Notes under the pieces: model-generated | Seen by the model: only the letters and a program-made list of their open reading frames with translations | Told to the model about the DNA's origin: nothing | Database searches by the model: none | Translations under genes and position numbers: made by a program | Shown: piece by piece, positions 63,676 through 64,000 of the stretch | Position numbering within the stretch: position 1 is the stretch's first letter | Layout of the letters: every line of letters starts with the position of its first letter | Assembly: GCF_010729305.1 (NCBI RefSeq) | Contig: NZ_AP022574.1 | Span: 1 to 64,000 of the forward strand | Length of the DNA stretch: 64,000 nt | Direction: 5' to 3' | Source of the DNA: Mycolicibacterium psychrotolerans | GTDB taxonomy: Bacteria; Actinomycetota; Actinomycetes; Mycobacteriales; Mycobacteriaceae

Positions 63676-63698
63676 ATGGTAGCCAGCCCGGCCGACAT
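63676..63698 (-). promoter_or_regulatory. PafBC (RecA-NDp)-type promoter of the helicase operon
   Basis: Reverse strand: ATGTCGGCC (63698-63690), 8 nt, TACCAT (63681-63676). This is the best match in the window to tTGTCRgtg-N8-TAnnnT. It resembles the NERD-helicase promoter beyond the core (GCTGG between the elements in both). It implies induction by DNA damage. Confidence 0.6.
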
Positions 63699-63777
63699 CA
63701 GTCGCAAAAGGGAGATTTGCCGCGTTCGAAGCTGTAGCTGACGCGGCAGAGGTGCCAATCTGCCCCGACGCTGCCGG

Positions 63778-64000
63778 CTAAGTCCGGCGGAACAGTGCGG
63801 CCGGGCGGCCCCGACCGCGGCGCGTGAGGATGCCGGCCGCGACGAGCTGGGGTTCCATCGTGCGGCGGAACCAGTCTCGTTGCAGCTCGCGCCCAGCGAC
63901 CTGCTGGTGCACCAGCCACAGGTCGCGGATCGTAAACTCCTCGCCGAGTAGGTTGTCCGGGTCGGGGCACTCGGCATAACGGGTACGCACATGGTCGACA
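63778..64000 (-). CDS. NrtR-like regulator, 3' part only (window edge)
   Basis: About 73 C-terminal residues are present: PDPDNLLGEEFTIRDLWLVHQQVAGRELQRDWFRR... GRGRPAALFRRT. This is the winged-helix part of a NrtR-like Nudix regulator and is closely similar to the end of the protein at 48784-49443. The Nudix part lies outside the window. It has its own divergent or upstream partner beyond 64000 that cannot be seen. Confidence 0.65.
   Translation of the reverse strand, partial: VDHVRTRYAECPDPDNLLGEEFTIRDLWLVHQQVAGRELQRDWFRRTMEPQLVAAGILTRRGRGRPAALFRRT

Overview
The window is GC-rich DNA from an actinobacterium, most likely a fast-growing Mycobacterium/Mycolicibacterium. Supporting signs are a mycolyl-esterase-type lysin B, two secreted PE-PPE-domain hydrolases, an F420-type luciferase-like oxidoreductase, a trehalose-6-phosphate phosphatase, a GAF-ANTAR regulator, and several promoters of the mycobacterial PafBC (RecA-NDp) DNA-damage type. 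No rRNA, tRNA, CRISPR array or complete insertion sequence was seen.

Region 1 (1-20.5 kb) is a dense conflict and cell-death island. It opens with a tandem CHAT-protease gene and a metallo-beta-lactamase-fold gene. These converge on a caspase-SLOG gene pair. Then come a DUF5995 gene and a putative lipoprotein. Two large TIR-nSTAND-transmembrane-WD40 proteins follow, on either side of a three-gene reverse-strand operon: a LysA-type endolysin, a LysB-type esterase and a four-helix membrane protein. I read this as a possible chromosomal programmed-lysis module wired to NTPase sensors. Many genes here carry single-base indels, mostly lost C or G in homopolymers, that split otherwise excellent reading frames.

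Region 2 (20.5-30.8 kb) is more ordinary: a TetR regulator with a palindromic operator and a small membrane protein, an F420-type oxidoreductase, an MscS channel, a membrane protein, a convergent pair of secreted PE-PPE-domain proteins, two hypothetical genes and a NERD-helicase.

Region 3 (30.8-42.6 kb) is bracketed by two direct copies of the 5' end of the NERD-helicase gene. It holds trehalose phosphatase, a zinc alcohol dehydrogenase, an SPFH protein, a SpoIIAA-like protein, a GAF-ANTAR regulator and a tightly coupled three-gene operon. That operon encodes a GltD-like flavoprotein, pyruvate:ferredoxin oxidoreductase and a dihydroorotate-dehydrogenase-like protein, suggesting low-oxygen or fermentative metabolism.

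Region 4 (42.7-64 kb) mixes an OleB/OleC-like pair, a truncated PIN toxin, a serpin fused to a phage-type HTH domain, a metallophosphatase and a NrtR-like Nudix regulator divergent from an ADP-ribosylglycohydrolase-phosphatase fusion. A second defence cluster follows: a DUF262 GmrSD-like protein, an SMC-like ATPase with a small partner, EVE-McrB and McrC, and a TM0106-type RecB/RNase H/helicase with a short coupled upstream ORF. The window ends inside a second NrtR-like gene.
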